Positions 1 through 7,662 of a stretch of DNA of 38,276 nucleotides are shown in pieces. The translations under genes and the position numbers were made by a program. This DNA comes from Bacteroidales bacterium (GTDB lineage Bacteria > Bacteroidota > Bacteroidia > Bacteroidales > VadinHA17), in contig JAIVHO010000042.1 in assembly GCA_020201035.1 (NCBI GenBank), forward strand, positions 1 to 38,276, written 5' to 3'. Positions within the stretch are counted from its first letter, which is position 1. Every line of letters starts with the position of its first letter. The notes beneath the pieces were generated by a model. That model was given only the letters and a program-made list of their open reading frames with translations, made no database searches and was not told where the DNA came from.

Positions 1-1013
1 TCTATATCAGCGTGGGTCAGTCTGCTTATCTGCTCAAAAGTATAGATATCAAGCTCATTTAATCTCTCCTCCACCCATAATCCAAGACCATTGATCATTG
101 TTAAATTATTTGCCCTGTATTTATGGGCGACCCCAAGCCTGTCATAATAGATACTGTCTCTTCTCTCCCTTATTCGTTTGAGAAGCGATGCCTTATCTCC
201 TGCGATCCTGACAAATTCAGCTGCCTGATATATCCAGTCGTCACGTTCAATTCGGCCCGGAAAGTATTCAATTGCCTCTGTAACAATAGATATGTCTTCA
301 CTGGTGAAATTGCTTATCTGCCTGAAGGTGTAGATTTCCAGAACATTCAGTTTTGCCCGGATCCATCCGCCAATACCGCTAATCAGTGTAAGGTCATCAG
401 CCTCCGTCCGGGAGGCTTTCCCTATCCTGTCAAAGGCTATCTTGTTCTTTCTATCACTGATTCTTTGAAGCAGTGCAACCCTTTGCTCCTCGGTGTGAAC
501 CAGCTCATTGGCCTGCGCAACCCATTCATCCCGGTCAATCCTCCCTGAAAAATAAACTATAGTATCGTTGATCAGCTCGATATCCTCAGGAGTGAATCTG
601 CTAATCTGCCTGAAAGTATAAATTCCGAGATAATTAAGTCTCCTTTCAATAGCAGGGCCAATTCCGCTTATCATTGTAAGGTCATCCTTCTCTTCACTGG
701 ATGCTGTTCCAATTCTGTTATAATCAATTAAATGCCTGTGCTGATCCAGTTCAGCTTTGAAGTAGAGTTCCATTTCGTGGTCCTTATCATCCAGTTTTTT
801 CTGAAAGTCCACAATCTCGCCGTTAAGGTTAATGATCCGGTTGTTCAGATCATGTTTGTCTGATTCAATTTCACTGAGTCTCTTTTCATATAGTGCCTTG
901 TAAAAAAGCCATGCGGTTATATAACCGATAATGGCGGCAACAATAAGCAGGAACAGAATCTCCAATACTGCTCCGCCTCTCGATTGAGCGAATAAGATAT
1001 ATGCTGGATCCAT
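1..1013 (-). CDS. Membrane-anchored protein with three tandem helix-hairpin-helix repeats (3' end off the left edge)
   Basis: The reading frame opens at an ATG at 1013 and stays open to the window edge, giving about 337 codons with no stop. Residues ~15-37 form one hydrophobic segment, followed by a charged, coiled-coil-like stretch (~40-90). Then come three repeats of about 96 residues. Each starts with a (Y/F)(D/N)R(I/L)G motif, followed by a hairpin (SGIGPAIERRLNYLGIYTF, SGIGGWIRAKLNVLEIYTF, NGLGLWVEERLNELDIYTF) and an FS/PGRIxRDxW segment. The hairpins resemble the helix-hairpin-helix of COG3743-type 'predicted 5' DNA nuclease' proteins. No catalytic residues are recognised, so DNA or protein binding at the inner membrane is the safest inference. 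It starts only 3 bp after the stop of the broken OmpA gene, so the two were probably one operon. The C-terminus is unknown. Confidence 0.8.
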   Translation of the reverse strand, partial: MDPAYILFAQSRGGAVLEILFLLIVAAIIGYITAWLFYKALYEKRLSEIESDKHDLNNRIINLNGEIVDFQKKLDDKDHEMELYFKAELDQHRHLIDYNRIGTASSEEKDDLTMISGIGPAIERRLNYLGIYTFRQISRFTPEDIELINDTIVYFSGRIDRDEWVAQANELVHTEEQRVALLQRISDRKNKIAFDRIGKASRTEADDLTLISGIGGWIRAKLNVLEIYTFRQISNFTSEDISIVTEAIEYFPGRIERDDWIYQAAEFVRIAGDKASLLKRIRERRDSIYYDRLGVAHKYRANNLTMINGLGLWVEERLNELDIYTFEQISRLTHADI

Positions 1014-1016
1014 AGT

Positions 1017-1422
1017 TTATTTTTTAATTGTTACGGATGCCCTTCTGTTTTTTGCTCTTCCTTCATGGGTAGTATTATCTTCTGCAGGCTCCTTTTCACC
1101 TCTTGAATCTATTGTTATCTTATCAGACGGAAAGCCCTTACTTTCAAAAAAAACCTTAGCACTATGTGCCCTGCGGTAACCCAATGCCATGTTGTACTCA
1201 TCAGATCCTATTGCATCAGTGTGACCGGTGATATGAATTTCTGCCTCAGGATTGCTGAGCAAAAAAACCATCATTTACAGGCAGGGAGTCATTTACAGGC
1301 AGGTTGCTGATCAGGGTGGTTTCCCTGTCACTGCACAAACCTTTAAAGGTGCATACGTACAAATAGGTTGAGAAAGAAGCCCAGCAAAGAAAAACAAGGG
1401 ATCCTAATATTAGAATTTTCAT
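1017..1422 (-). pseudogene. Frameshifted and internally shortened OmpA-family gene
   Basis: A start at 1422 encodes a 58-residue piece opening MKILILGSLVFLCWASFSTY, a signal-anchor typical of Bacteroidota OmpA-family proteins. It ends at a TGA at 1246-1248. The C-terminal half of an OmpA peptidoglycan-binding domain (IHITGHTDAIGS, ending NRRASVTIKK) continues in another frame down to 1017. The frame changes at a run of seven T (1261-1267 on the complementary strand). Removing one T would join the two parts as VNDGFLLSNPEAEIHITG. Even then the first strand and helix of the OmpA core are missing, so an internal deletion is likely too. A duplicated LPVNDS-coding 18-bp unit lies just before the break. 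It could be dead, or rescued by slippage at the T run. Confidence 0.75.
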
Positions 1423-1777
1423 GACTCTTTACCTTCTTTGGTGGAATAATCCATTTTGCGTAAAGTTAGGTTCTGGCAAAGGTTCATTTGTTACATAACT
1501 TTCTGAAAAGTTTACATTATTTACAGACTTCCGTATACAAAAACTATTGATGGCGAAGCCGGATAAGCCAGCAATGTTATGCCGGAAATACTGAAATAAA
1601 TGGTATTATCCCCCAGGGCAAGCCCTGGACCCTTCTTTCCGGGCAAGCCCCGGGGAATTTAACCACACCCTCTCGTCCGCCGAAGCGGAACGCGAAGGTG
1701 GATTAAAGTATTTCTGTGATATGCGAATAATGTAACTCTTTAATAGATTTATGTAACATTTGAAAATATTAAAGCCC
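1423..1777. other. Gene-free stretch with three hairpin-forming blocks
   Basis: No open frame of interest lies here. Between 1607 and 1706 are three inverted repeats in a row: CCAGGGC-AA-GCCCTGG (1613-1628, perfect), CCGGG-CAAGC-CCCGG (1639-1653), and TTAACCAC (1659-1666) facing GTGGATTAA (1698-1706) around a CCGC-CGAA-GCGG core (1677-1688). The first two share the core GGGCAAGCCC and none is followed by a T run, so this looks like a repetitive-extragenic-palindrome-type element rather than a terminator. Its GC content is well above the flanks. Confidence 0.45.
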
Positions 1778-1785
1778 TAAATTTG
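1778..1785 (+). promoter_or_regulatory. -7 promoter element of the OmpA lipoprotein gene
   Basis: TAAATTTG matches the Bacteroidota -7 consensus TAnnTTTG and lies 32 bp before the ATG at 1818. A TTTG 15 bp upstream is closer than the usual ~19-20 bp, so the -33 element is uncertain. The last 18 bases before the start codon, ATTACAAAATTTTAAACG(T), recur upstream of araD and, in large part, of the universal stress gene. Confidence 0.5.
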
Positions 1786-1817
1786 TTCAGAATGCATAAT
1801 TACAAAATTTTAAACGT

Positions 1818-2489
1818 ATGAAAAGGATTAATATGAGTTTAGCCATGATTCTGAGCATTGCTCTGCTATCAGCGGGATGTGCTTCATGGAATAAATCTCA
1901 GAAAGGTGCTGTTGTAGGAACTGCTGCAGGTGGCGGAATGGGGGCCATAATTGGAAAAGCTTCAGGTAATACAGCCCTCGGAACCATAATCGGTGCTGCT
2001 GTTGGTGGAGCTACAGGTGCTGTAATAGGAAGTCAAATGGATAAGCAGGCCGAAGAGATACAAAGCAAGGTGCCGGACGCTAAGGTTGAACGGGTAGGTG
2101 AAGGTATTGTTGTGGAGTTCAGCAGTAACATACTGTTTGGATTTGATAAATCTGCTTTATCATATCCTGCTAAGGAAAACCTTGATAAACTTGTTATTGT
2201 TCTGAATGAATACAGGGAAACTGACATTGAAATACAGGGACATACCGATAACACAGGTAGCTTAGCCTATAACCAGAGGTTGTCAGAAGAACGGGCAAAT
2301 GAAGTATCAGGTTATTTGGCGGACAAAGGAATTAGCGACAGCCGCTTAAACATCAAAGGATTTGGGGAAACGCTTCCTAAATATGACAATGATTCAGAAT
2401 CCGGGCAAATTCAGAACCGCAGGGTTGAGTTTCTTATTACTGCAAATGAAAAGATGATTGCTGAAGCTGAAGCTGCAGCAAAAAAATAG
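1818..2489 (+). CDS. OmpA-family lipoprotein with glycine-zipper domain
   Basis: The 223-residue product should be an outer-membrane lipoprotein that ties the membrane to peptidoglycan. The signal peptide ends at the lipobox SAGC (Cys21). Residues ~30-72 are a glycine-zipper segment (GTAAGGGMGAIIG and GAAVGGATGAVIG). Residues ~100-211 are a complete OmpA C-terminal domain with LFGFDKSAL, the peptidoglycan-binding GHTDNTGS (Asp144) and LSEERA (Arg159), and QNRRVEFLI. The order matches YiaD-like proteins. The tail is alanine- and lysine-rich. It starts behind its own TAnnTTTG box, and a porin gene follows 69 bp downstream, possibly co-transcribed. It is the intact counterpart of the broken OmpA gene just upstream. 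Confidence 0.9.
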   Translation: MKRINMSLAMILSIALLSAGCASWNKSQKGAVVGTAAGGGMGAIIGKASGNTALGTIIGAAVGGATGAVIGSQMDKQAEEIQSKVPDAKVERVGEGIVVEFSSNILFGFDKSALSYPAKENLDKLVIVLNEYRETDIEIQGHTDNTGSLAYNQRLSEERANEVSGYLADKGISDSRLNIKGFGETLPKYDNDSESGQIQNRRVEFLITANEKMIAEAEAAAKK

Positions 2490-2558
2490 AAGTAAACTTA
2501 TTCCACCGGAATTTACGATCAGAGATATAACACATTAATTAATTAAACAACAGATAAA

Positions 2559-3236
2559 ATGATAACAAGACTATTTACAATTGGAATAATACTCTTTCTT
2601 TCGGCTTCGTCGGCAATGGCCCAGTCTACTGGTAATGGGAAAACGTCATTTGGAATCCTCGGAGGAGTCAACTTCCAGACGCTTACGGGAACAGACCATT
2701 CAGGAGATGAGCTTGACAATGATTTGCTGATTGGCTATCACGCCGGTTTTAATATTCAGATACCGATTGCGCCTGAATTCTATTTTCAGCCAGGCGTTCT
2801 CTATTCTTTAAAGGGTGCCAAAAACATCTCGGGCAGCATAACCAGCTCAACCAAAGTCTCTTATGTTGAGCTGCCATTAAATCTTGTTTACAAAGGGAAA
2901 CTGGGGAATGGTTATTTTATGGTGGGGTTCGGACCATATATAAGCTACGGTATTGGAGGTAAAGTTACAACCACAGGAGGAGACGCTTCTCTGGATACTG
3001 ATGTATCCTTTCAGGACAAAGTAGAGCTTACAGACCCTTTGGCAACAACATATTTTAAACCATATGATGCTGGCGGAAACATTTTTGCCGGATTTGAAAT
3101 GGCTGGAGGCCTCTTCTTACAGTTCAACACACAATTAGGCATGCTGAAGGTGAATCCGGAGAATGCATGGTTTACGAACGATGAGGCAGCAAAGAAACAT
3201 ACAGGTTTCGGAGCTTCAATGGGATTCAGGTTTTAA
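2559..3236 (+). CDS. Outer-membrane beta-barrel porin-family protein
   Basis: The 225-residue protein has a clear signal peptide (MITRLFTIGIILFLSASSAMAQ). The rest has the alternating glycine/aromatic strand pattern of the Bacteroidota 'porin family / outer-membrane beta-barrel 2' proteins: GILGGVNFQTL, YHAGFNIQIPI, YFQPGVLYSLKG, VSYVELPLNLVYKG, YFMVGFGPYISYG, and a final strand ending in GFRF. A terminal aromatic residue is usual for barrels inserted by BamA. The ligand and role are unknown. It is probably transcribed with the upstream OmpA lipoprotein. A telomere-like tandem array starts 9 bp after its stop codon and runs into a terminator. Confidence 0.8.
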   Translation: MITRLFTIGIILFLSASSAMAQSTGNGKTSFGILGGVNFQTLTGTDHSGDELDNDLLIGYHAGFNIQIPIAPEFYFQPGVLYSLKGAKNISGSITSSTKVSYVELPLNLVYKGKLGNGYFMVGFGPYISYGIGGKVTTTGGDASLDTDVSFQDKVELTDPLATTYFKPYDAGGNIFAGFEMAGGLFLQFNTQLGMLKVNPENAWFTNDEAAKKHTGFGASMGFRF

Positions 3237-3245
3237 AAATTAGAC

Positions 3246-3332
3246 TAGGTTTAGGTTAGGTTTAGGTTTAGGTTTAGGTTAGGTTTAGGTTTAGGTTTAG
3301 GTTTAGGTTAGGTTAGGTTAGGTTAGGTAAGG
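3246..3332 (+). repeat. Telomere-like tandem array of TTTAGG and TTAGG units
   Basis: The 87 bp contain 16 consecutive units ending in AGG: a partial TAGG, eight TTTAGG, six TTAGG, and a last TAAGG. The two unit lengths are interspersed, with five-base units clustered at the right end. The array lies entirely in the 3' untranslated region of the porin gene and abuts the terminator hairpin, so unit-number changes cannot alter the protein. The strand is G-rich in the sense of transcription, with GG pairs every 5-6 bases, and could form two-tier G-quadruplexes in RNA or DNA. That is an inference. Confidence 0.95.
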
Positions 3333-3362
3333 AACCGTCTCTGGAAACAGAGGCGGTTTTTT
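3333..3362 (+). terminator. Intrinsic terminator of the OmpA/porin unit
   Basis: AACCGTCTCTG and CAGAGGCGGTT pair over 11 positions (one G-U) around a GAAA tetraloop, followed by TTTTTT. It starts immediately at the end of the tandem array. Confidence 0.9.
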
Positions 3363-3439
3363 ATAAGATACAAAAATGGGGCTGTTATTGAAACAGCCCC
3401 ACTTTCCTTACCGGTAATTCAATATCGGAATCTATGATA

Positions 3440-3916
3440 TTAGAAAACATATCGTATCGAGAGCGCTCCCCCGTCGGCCCAGAAGCCGGAATAACCAATG
3501 AAATTTAAAGCGGGTTTCCAGTCGATACCCAGATTTAAAGGCACTTCGCTGAAACTATATTCCAGACCAAGTATCCCATCGATACCTACAACTGTATAAT
3601 TTGTTCCAGGATCACCCCAGTACTTATTTGTATAATCCCCGTCATAGAATCCAACATGCCCGCCGAATCCATAATACCATTTCAATCCTTGTGTGTTAAA
3701 TGCTTCGTTATGTATCTCATAAAGCACTGTTAGTTCCACTCCACGCCATCTGCTTGCCACTAAAAATTCAAGGGCATTTTTTTCATGTGTGAAATGCTTT
3801 ATTGTAAGGCCGTTGGCAAAACCACTCCTCAGACCAATTCCTGTGCGATAATCCTGTGCCCTGATCATGGGCATCAGACAAATTAAAACAAGACAAACTG
3901 TTACAATCCTTTTCAT
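3440..3916 (-). CDS. Small outer-membrane barrel protein, function unknown
   Basis: The 158 residues start with a signal peptide (MKRIVTVCLVLICLMPMIRAQ). A barrel-like body follows: GIGLRSGFANGLTIKHF, EFLVASRWRGVELTVLYE, WYYGFGGHVGFYDG, GIDGILGLEYSF, LNLGIDWKPALNFIG, and a last strand GGALSIRYVF ending in Phe. This type of small secreted barrel is common in Bacteroidota and has no assigned function. It lies 33 bp downstream of the response regulator on the same strand and could be the last gene of that operon or a separate unit. Confidence 0.75.
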   Translation of the reverse strand: MKRIVTVCLVLICLMPMIRAQDYRTGIGLRSGFANGLTIKHFTHEKNALEFLVASRWRGVELTVLYEIHNEAFNTQGLKWYYGFGGHVGFYDGDYTNKYWGDPGTNYTVVGIDGILGLEYSFSEVPLNLGIDWKPALNFIGYSGFWADGGALSIRYVF

Positions 3917-3949
3917 AATAATAGCTATTAATTAATATTCAATTTTAAG

Positions 3950-4384
3950 TCACATCCTTTCCATATACCAGTTAAGCGTTTTCTCCATTTTCCTGTATTT
4001 AAAAATTATACGGATAATTTTCTGTAATCTGAAAAAGGCAGTTTCACTTTTAACCACATAATCGAAGGCCTTATGATGCATGCAGTCAACAGCCACCTCT
4101 ATCTTATCCTGGGCAGATAGCATGATCACAGGTATTTCAGGATCATATGCCTTAATTCTGTCCAAAACCTCAATTCCGTTCATCACGTTTTTTTCTATCC
4201 CGTCGAGGAGGTAATCCAGGATAATCGCATCTGGTTTATGTGACAATGCAACCAGGCAATCTTCACCGGTTGCAAATGTCTCAATTGAAAAATTGGCATG
4301 TTGCAGAAATTCCATTTCAAGTGTTTTCAGAAACACTGCATCATCATCAACCAGAAATAGTTTTACTTTAATATCTGAGTTCAT
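3950..4384 (-). CDS. Single-domain (CheY-like) response regulator
   Basis: The 144-residue protein consists of one receiver domain: acidic pocket LVDDD (12-15), phospho-acceptor Asp57 in AIILDYLLDG, a Ser in VIMLSA (~90) and the conserved Lys112 in YVVKS. A basic helix of ~30 residues follows, without a DNA-binding or enzyme domain. Output must therefore go through a partner. Its ATG overlaps the stop of the upstream hybrid kinase by four bases, a strong sign of translational coupling. It is the likely phosphate acceptor of the kinase's HPt domain. Confidence 0.9.
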   Translation of the reverse strand: MNSDIKVKLFLVDDDAVFLKTLEMEFLQHANFSIETFATGEDCLVALSHKPDAIILDYLLDGIEKNVMNGIEVLDRIKAYDPEIPVIMLSAQDKIEVAVDCMHHKAFDYVVKSETAFFRLQKIIRIIFKYRKMEKTLNWYMERM

Positions 4385-6417
4385 AATCCTGTTTTTTTTA
4401 TCCTGTCATACTCCTCTTTAAGTTCTGTACAAGCATTTGTACATACATTGCTCAACTGCGATACAAGATCATATATTCCGTTTGCTTGTTCCGGGGCTCT
4501 TGCATATTCCTGTACTGTCTTAGCCATATTTTCGTAATCTGTTTTTATTCCCATAATCCCAAATGAAGGAATCATTTTATGAACTGCTGAATATAATTTA
4601 TTCCAATCCTTATCCTTATATCCATTATTCATGGCAGTTATCAATGGAGGGGTCTGGTCAAGATAAGCTTTGATTATTTCCAATACAGCCACTGGATTTG
4701 ACTTTGTCCGTTTAATCAGTCCGTCCAGATTAATGCAGCTGAACTTTGTCCCTTTATCTCTTAAAGTTGCCTCATCAGTAACGTTTTTGATATATACAGA
4801 TCTCTTTAAAACAGAGACTATTTTACTATATAATAGTCTATCATCCACGGGTTTGGCTATATAATCATTCATTCCTACGAGCCTGCACTTTTCCAGATCG
4901 ACAGTTGTAACATCAGCAGTCAATGCTATGATTGGAATATCATTATTCAACTCATTCCTGATATATCCGGTAGCCTCAAACCCATTCATCACCGGCATAT
5001 GTAAATCCATAAGTATTATATCATAGTCATCCTTTATTAGCATTTCAATGGCAATTTTTCCATTTTCTGCAATATCCCTTTGAAAGCCAAAGTCGTCGAG
5101 GAGGGTTTTCATTAAAAGCTGATTAAGTAAAATATCCTCCACTACCAGTACTTTAATATTTTTTATCCCGGGAGCAAATTCCTCTATATCTTCCTCTGAT
5201 TCATCCAGGGAATCAGTTTTCCTGAAATTCAAAGTAAAACTAAATGTGGTGCCAGTATCAATCTGACTTTTTACGACAATTGATCCTCCCTGTGCTTCAA
5301 CAAGATTTTTGACTATGGCAAGCCCCAGGCCGGTACCGCCATACAATCTTGATGTATTGCTTGAAGCCTGTTGAAAATTCTCAAATATACTGGTAAGTTT
5401 ATTTTCAGCTATCCCAATTCCTGTATCGGTAACTGAAAACTCAATTGTTGCATTCTCTTCATCTTCTTTAGTTAAACGGGCACTGACGGTAATGCTCCCG
5501 GTGCTGGTAAACTTTACTGCATTATCTACAAGATTTAAAATAATCTGGTGCAGACGAACAGGGTCCCCAACAAGGACATCCGGGATACTGTTGTCATATT
5601 CTTTAAACACCTGAAGATTTTTTTCCCTGATTTTTGTTTCAAACAGGTGAATCATTGCTGATAATGATAGCGAGATTTTAAATGGGATCTTCTCAAATGT
5701 CATTTTCCCTGAATCTACCTTGGCCAGATCGAGTATGTCATTGATGAGGACAATTAATGCATCGCCGCTCATCTTAATTGCTGACAAATATTCCTTTTGT
5801 TTTACAGTTAGATCCGTTTTAAATAACACTTTGGTAAATCCGACTATAGCATTCATTGGTGTACGGATCTCATGACTCATATTTGACAGAAACTGCTGTT
5901 TTGCTTTAACAGCATTCTCTGCTATCAATGTTGCCCTTTCGGCCTTGCTTTTCGCCTGTTCAGCAATATCTGTTGTTAACTCCGCAAAGACAATGGCTTC
6001 ATTCAGTTTAGTGGCAATTCTCTTCTGTTCAGTAATATCTCTTGCCACCACAACAACTCCAAGAACATTACCCGCATCGTCTTTATAAACAGATCCGTTG
6101 AAAAGAACATCGGTTAGTTTGTTATCCTTGATCGTTAAAGGAGAATTTGTCACAAAACCATTTTTATATACATCCTGATATACCTCACGGGCCTTAATAG
6201 GTTCAGTGAAGTATCCGAAGAAATCCGTTCCAATAATGTTTTCCCTGGTATTGCCAATGATGTCTGTTGAAGCTTTATTCAGGTCGGTAATTTTCCCTTC
6301 CAGGCTGATTGTAAAAAGGGGATCCAGGCTAGCCTCAATCAGGCTTCGCGCATATCGTGATCTCTCTGTTTTAAATTGCTCCATAGTTTTCCATTTATTT
6401 TCTCCCTTTCCCCACAT
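4381..6417 (-). CDS. Hybrid sensor histidine kinase (PAS-HisKA-HATPase-REC-HPt)
   Basis: The 678-residue phosphorelay kinase has no membrane segment and should be cytosolic. Domains in order: a PAS fold (~20-130); a helical linker; HisKA with His182 in MSHEIRTPMNAI; the ATPase with the N box LNLVDNAVKF (~294-303), DTGIGI (331-336) and GGTGLGLAIVK (360-370); a receiver domain with Asp471 in LMDLHMPVMNG; and a C-terminal HPt with His613 in AVHKMIPSFG. Phosphate probably passes H182-D471-H613 and then to the receiver protein encoded next. The start used is the ATG at 6417, which overlaps the upstream AraC-type gene by 23 bp. An ATG at 6384, giving MEQFKTERSRYARS, is an equal candidate. Confidence 0.9.
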   Translation of the reverse strand: MWGKGENKWKTMEQFKTERSRYARSLIEASLDPLFTISLEGKITDLNKASTDIIGNTRENIIGTDFFGYFTEPIKAREVYQDVYKNGFVTNSPLTIKDNKLTDVLFNGSVYKDDAGNVLGVVVVARDITEQKRIATKLNEAIVFAELTTDIAEQAKSKAERATLIAENAVKAKQQFLSNMSHEIRTPMNAIVGFTKVLFKTDLTVKQKEYLSAIKMSGDALIVLINDILDLAKVDSGKMTFEKIPFKISLSLSAMIHLFETKIREKNLQVFKEYDNSIPDVLVGDPVRLHQIILNLVDNAVKFTSTGSITVSARLTKEDEENATIEFSVTDTGIGIAENKLTSIFENFQQASSNTSRLYGGTGLGLAIVKNLVEAQGGSIVVKSQIDTGTTFSFTLNFRKTDSLDESEEDIEEFAPGIKNIKVLVVEDILLNQLLMKTLLDDFGFQRDIAENGKIAIEMLIKDDYDIILMDLHMPVMNGFEATGYIRNELNNDIPIIALTADVTTVDLEKCRLVGMNDYIAKPVDDRLLYSKIVSVLKRSVYIKNVTDEATLRDKGTKFSCINLDGLIKRTKSNPVAVLEIIKAYLDQTPPLITAMNNGYKDKDWNKLYSAVHKMIPSFGIMGIKTDYENMAKTVQEYARAPEQANGIYDLVSQLSNVCTNACTELKEEYDRIKKTGL

Positions 6418-6970
6418 CCTCTATCGGAATTCGTTTTATGCTCTTAAACTTTTTAAAATGAGAAGGTGATAATCCTGTCACTTTTTTGAACTGATTTGAC
6501 AGATGAGCCACGCTGCTATAATTCATGATATATGCAATCTCAGTAATGTTTAATTCATCGTAAATCAATAATTCCTTTATCCTCTCAATTTTCTGAGAAA
6601 TCAAAAATTGTTCGATTGTGGTTCCCTGAACTTCTGAGAATAAGTTAGACATGTAGGTATAGTCATAATTAAATTTTTGGCTCAGATAGACTGAAAGTTT
6701 TGTTTTCATCGCCTCATTTGGTTTGTGAACCATATCAATAATAGTATTTTTCACTCTTTCAATCAGCACAGCCCTTTTATCATCCATTAAATCAAGCCCT
6801 AAAGATTGTAAAGCTAACCTTAACTGCTCCCTCTGCTCCGGTGATAAATCTTCCATTATCTCAACTTCTCCTAAATCAACCATAATGTAATGGAGGCCTG
6901 ATTTATTCAGCACCTCTTTTACCGCAATTTTGCAGCGCATACTTACCATGTATTTTATAAAAAGCTTCAT
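6395..6970 (-). CDS. AraC-type regulator with HMA-like N-terminal domain (CxxC lost)
   Basis: The 191-residue protein has an N-terminal heavy-metal-associated-like fold (~1-60) joined to an AraC helix-turn-helix pair (~90-175, with NITEIAYIMNYSSVAHLSNQ and FKKVTGLSPSHFKKF). In the paralogue at 7663-8223 the metal loop reads MVCARCK. Here it is MVSMRCK, so the first cysteine is Ser10 and only Cys13 remains. Metal binding is therefore doubtful. It is the first gene of an operon with the hybrid kinase (23-bp overlap) and the response regulator. It has no receiver domain, so it is not a classical phospho-target and may set expression of the kinase pair or act beside it. Confidence 0.85.
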   Translation of the reverse strand: MKLFIKYMVSMRCKIAVKEVLNKSGLHYIMVDLGEVEIMEDLSPEQREQLRLALQSLGLDLMDDKRAVLIERVKNTIIDMVHKPNEAMKTKLSVYLSQKFNYDYTYMSNLFSEVQGTTIEQFLISQKIERIKELLIYDELNITEIAYIMNYSSVAHLSNQFKKVTGLSPSHFKKFKSIKRIPIEDVGKGRK

Positions 6971-7175
6971 TCAGATCCGGTTTATTATAAACTTTTAACC
7001 AATGCTTTGTCCTCCCTCAAGGTGTCACTAATAACTATTAGTAAACTGAGTGTGAATCATACTTTTAAATGTTGCATGACTGATCTGTTACTTAACTGCA
7101 GGAAAGAGATACATTACTATCCCCTTCAGAAACGTTTGTCAAATCCTCTCCATTTAGTATCCCTGAAAAGCTTAT

Positions 7176-7361
7176 TCAAAGATCAACAAGTATCCGTACC
7201 ATTTCATGTTCAGTTACACCCAGTTTGTAGCTGAGTATTTCCAGCATAACCTTTTCTTTACCATCGCTGTAGCACAGATCATCATCAGTAAGAACAGGAT
7301 ACTTTTGCCTCAGTTTCATCTTTTTCTCGTTCCAGTAGCCTTTGGTGCCAGAAGTAATCAT
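7176..7361 (-). CDS. CsbD-like small stress protein
   Basis: The 61-residue product carries the CsbD pattern: KGYWNEKKMKLRQKYP (usually G-x-W-N-x-x-K-G-x-x-K-x-K), LTDDDL, an EGK-like DGKEKVM, and a C-terminal LGVTEHEMVRIL helix. CsbD proteins are small hydrophilic stress-induced proteins of unknown activity. The ATG at 7361 is preferred. A longer reading from a GTG at 7415 is unlikely because that codon lies inside a TACCTTTG -7 box. It is flanked on both sides by AraC-type paralogues in the same orientation, one of which may control it. Confidence 0.7.
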   Translation of the reverse strand: MITSGTKGYWNEKKMKLRQKYPVLTDDDLCYSDGKEKVMLEILSYKLGVTEHEMVRILVDL

Positions 7362-7414
7362 AATCTTGATTTTTGGGAGTTTGTAATTAGACGGTGATAA
7401 ACTCCTTATTGCCA

Positions 7415-7445
7415 CAAAGGTAGCACCACAACTTCATGTAGTTGT
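7415..7445 (-). promoter_or_regulatory. Promoter -7 box and palindromic operator of the CsbD-like gene
   Basis: On the minus strand TACCTTTG (7422-7415) matches TAnnTTTG, with a transcription start expected ~50 bases before the ATG at 7361. Just upstream, ACAACT-N6-AGTTGT (7428-7445) is a perfect inverted repeat placed where it would overlap bound polymerase. It is a candidate operator for one of the neighbouring AraC-type regulators, or for another protein. Confidence 0.5.
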
Positions 7446-7662
7446 TATATAATTATCCGGTTAAGTTACATTATTTACAGGTATCACGTTTTGCTTTTCA
7501 TCGGTTTCAGATACTGCCATTTACAAAATAAACAGAAAGTATCAATCTTATAATATGCCTCTTACCTAACCCGTTTGAAGAAAAATGTTCACAAAGAAAC
7601 CCGATGGTTTTTTCTTAGAAGAGATTTAATCACACGACCAGAAGGGAATTATTAATATGTCA

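Noticed and set aside
123-548. Plus-strand frame of 141 codons
   Set aside because: It is antisense to the helix-hairpin-helix gene, which has repeated, family-like protein sequence. This frame has none.
7007-7234. Plus-strand frame of 75 codons between the AraC-type and CsbD-like genes
   Set aside because: It overlaps the CsbD-like gene antisense, has no family-like content, and no promoter or ribosome-binding signal is seen.
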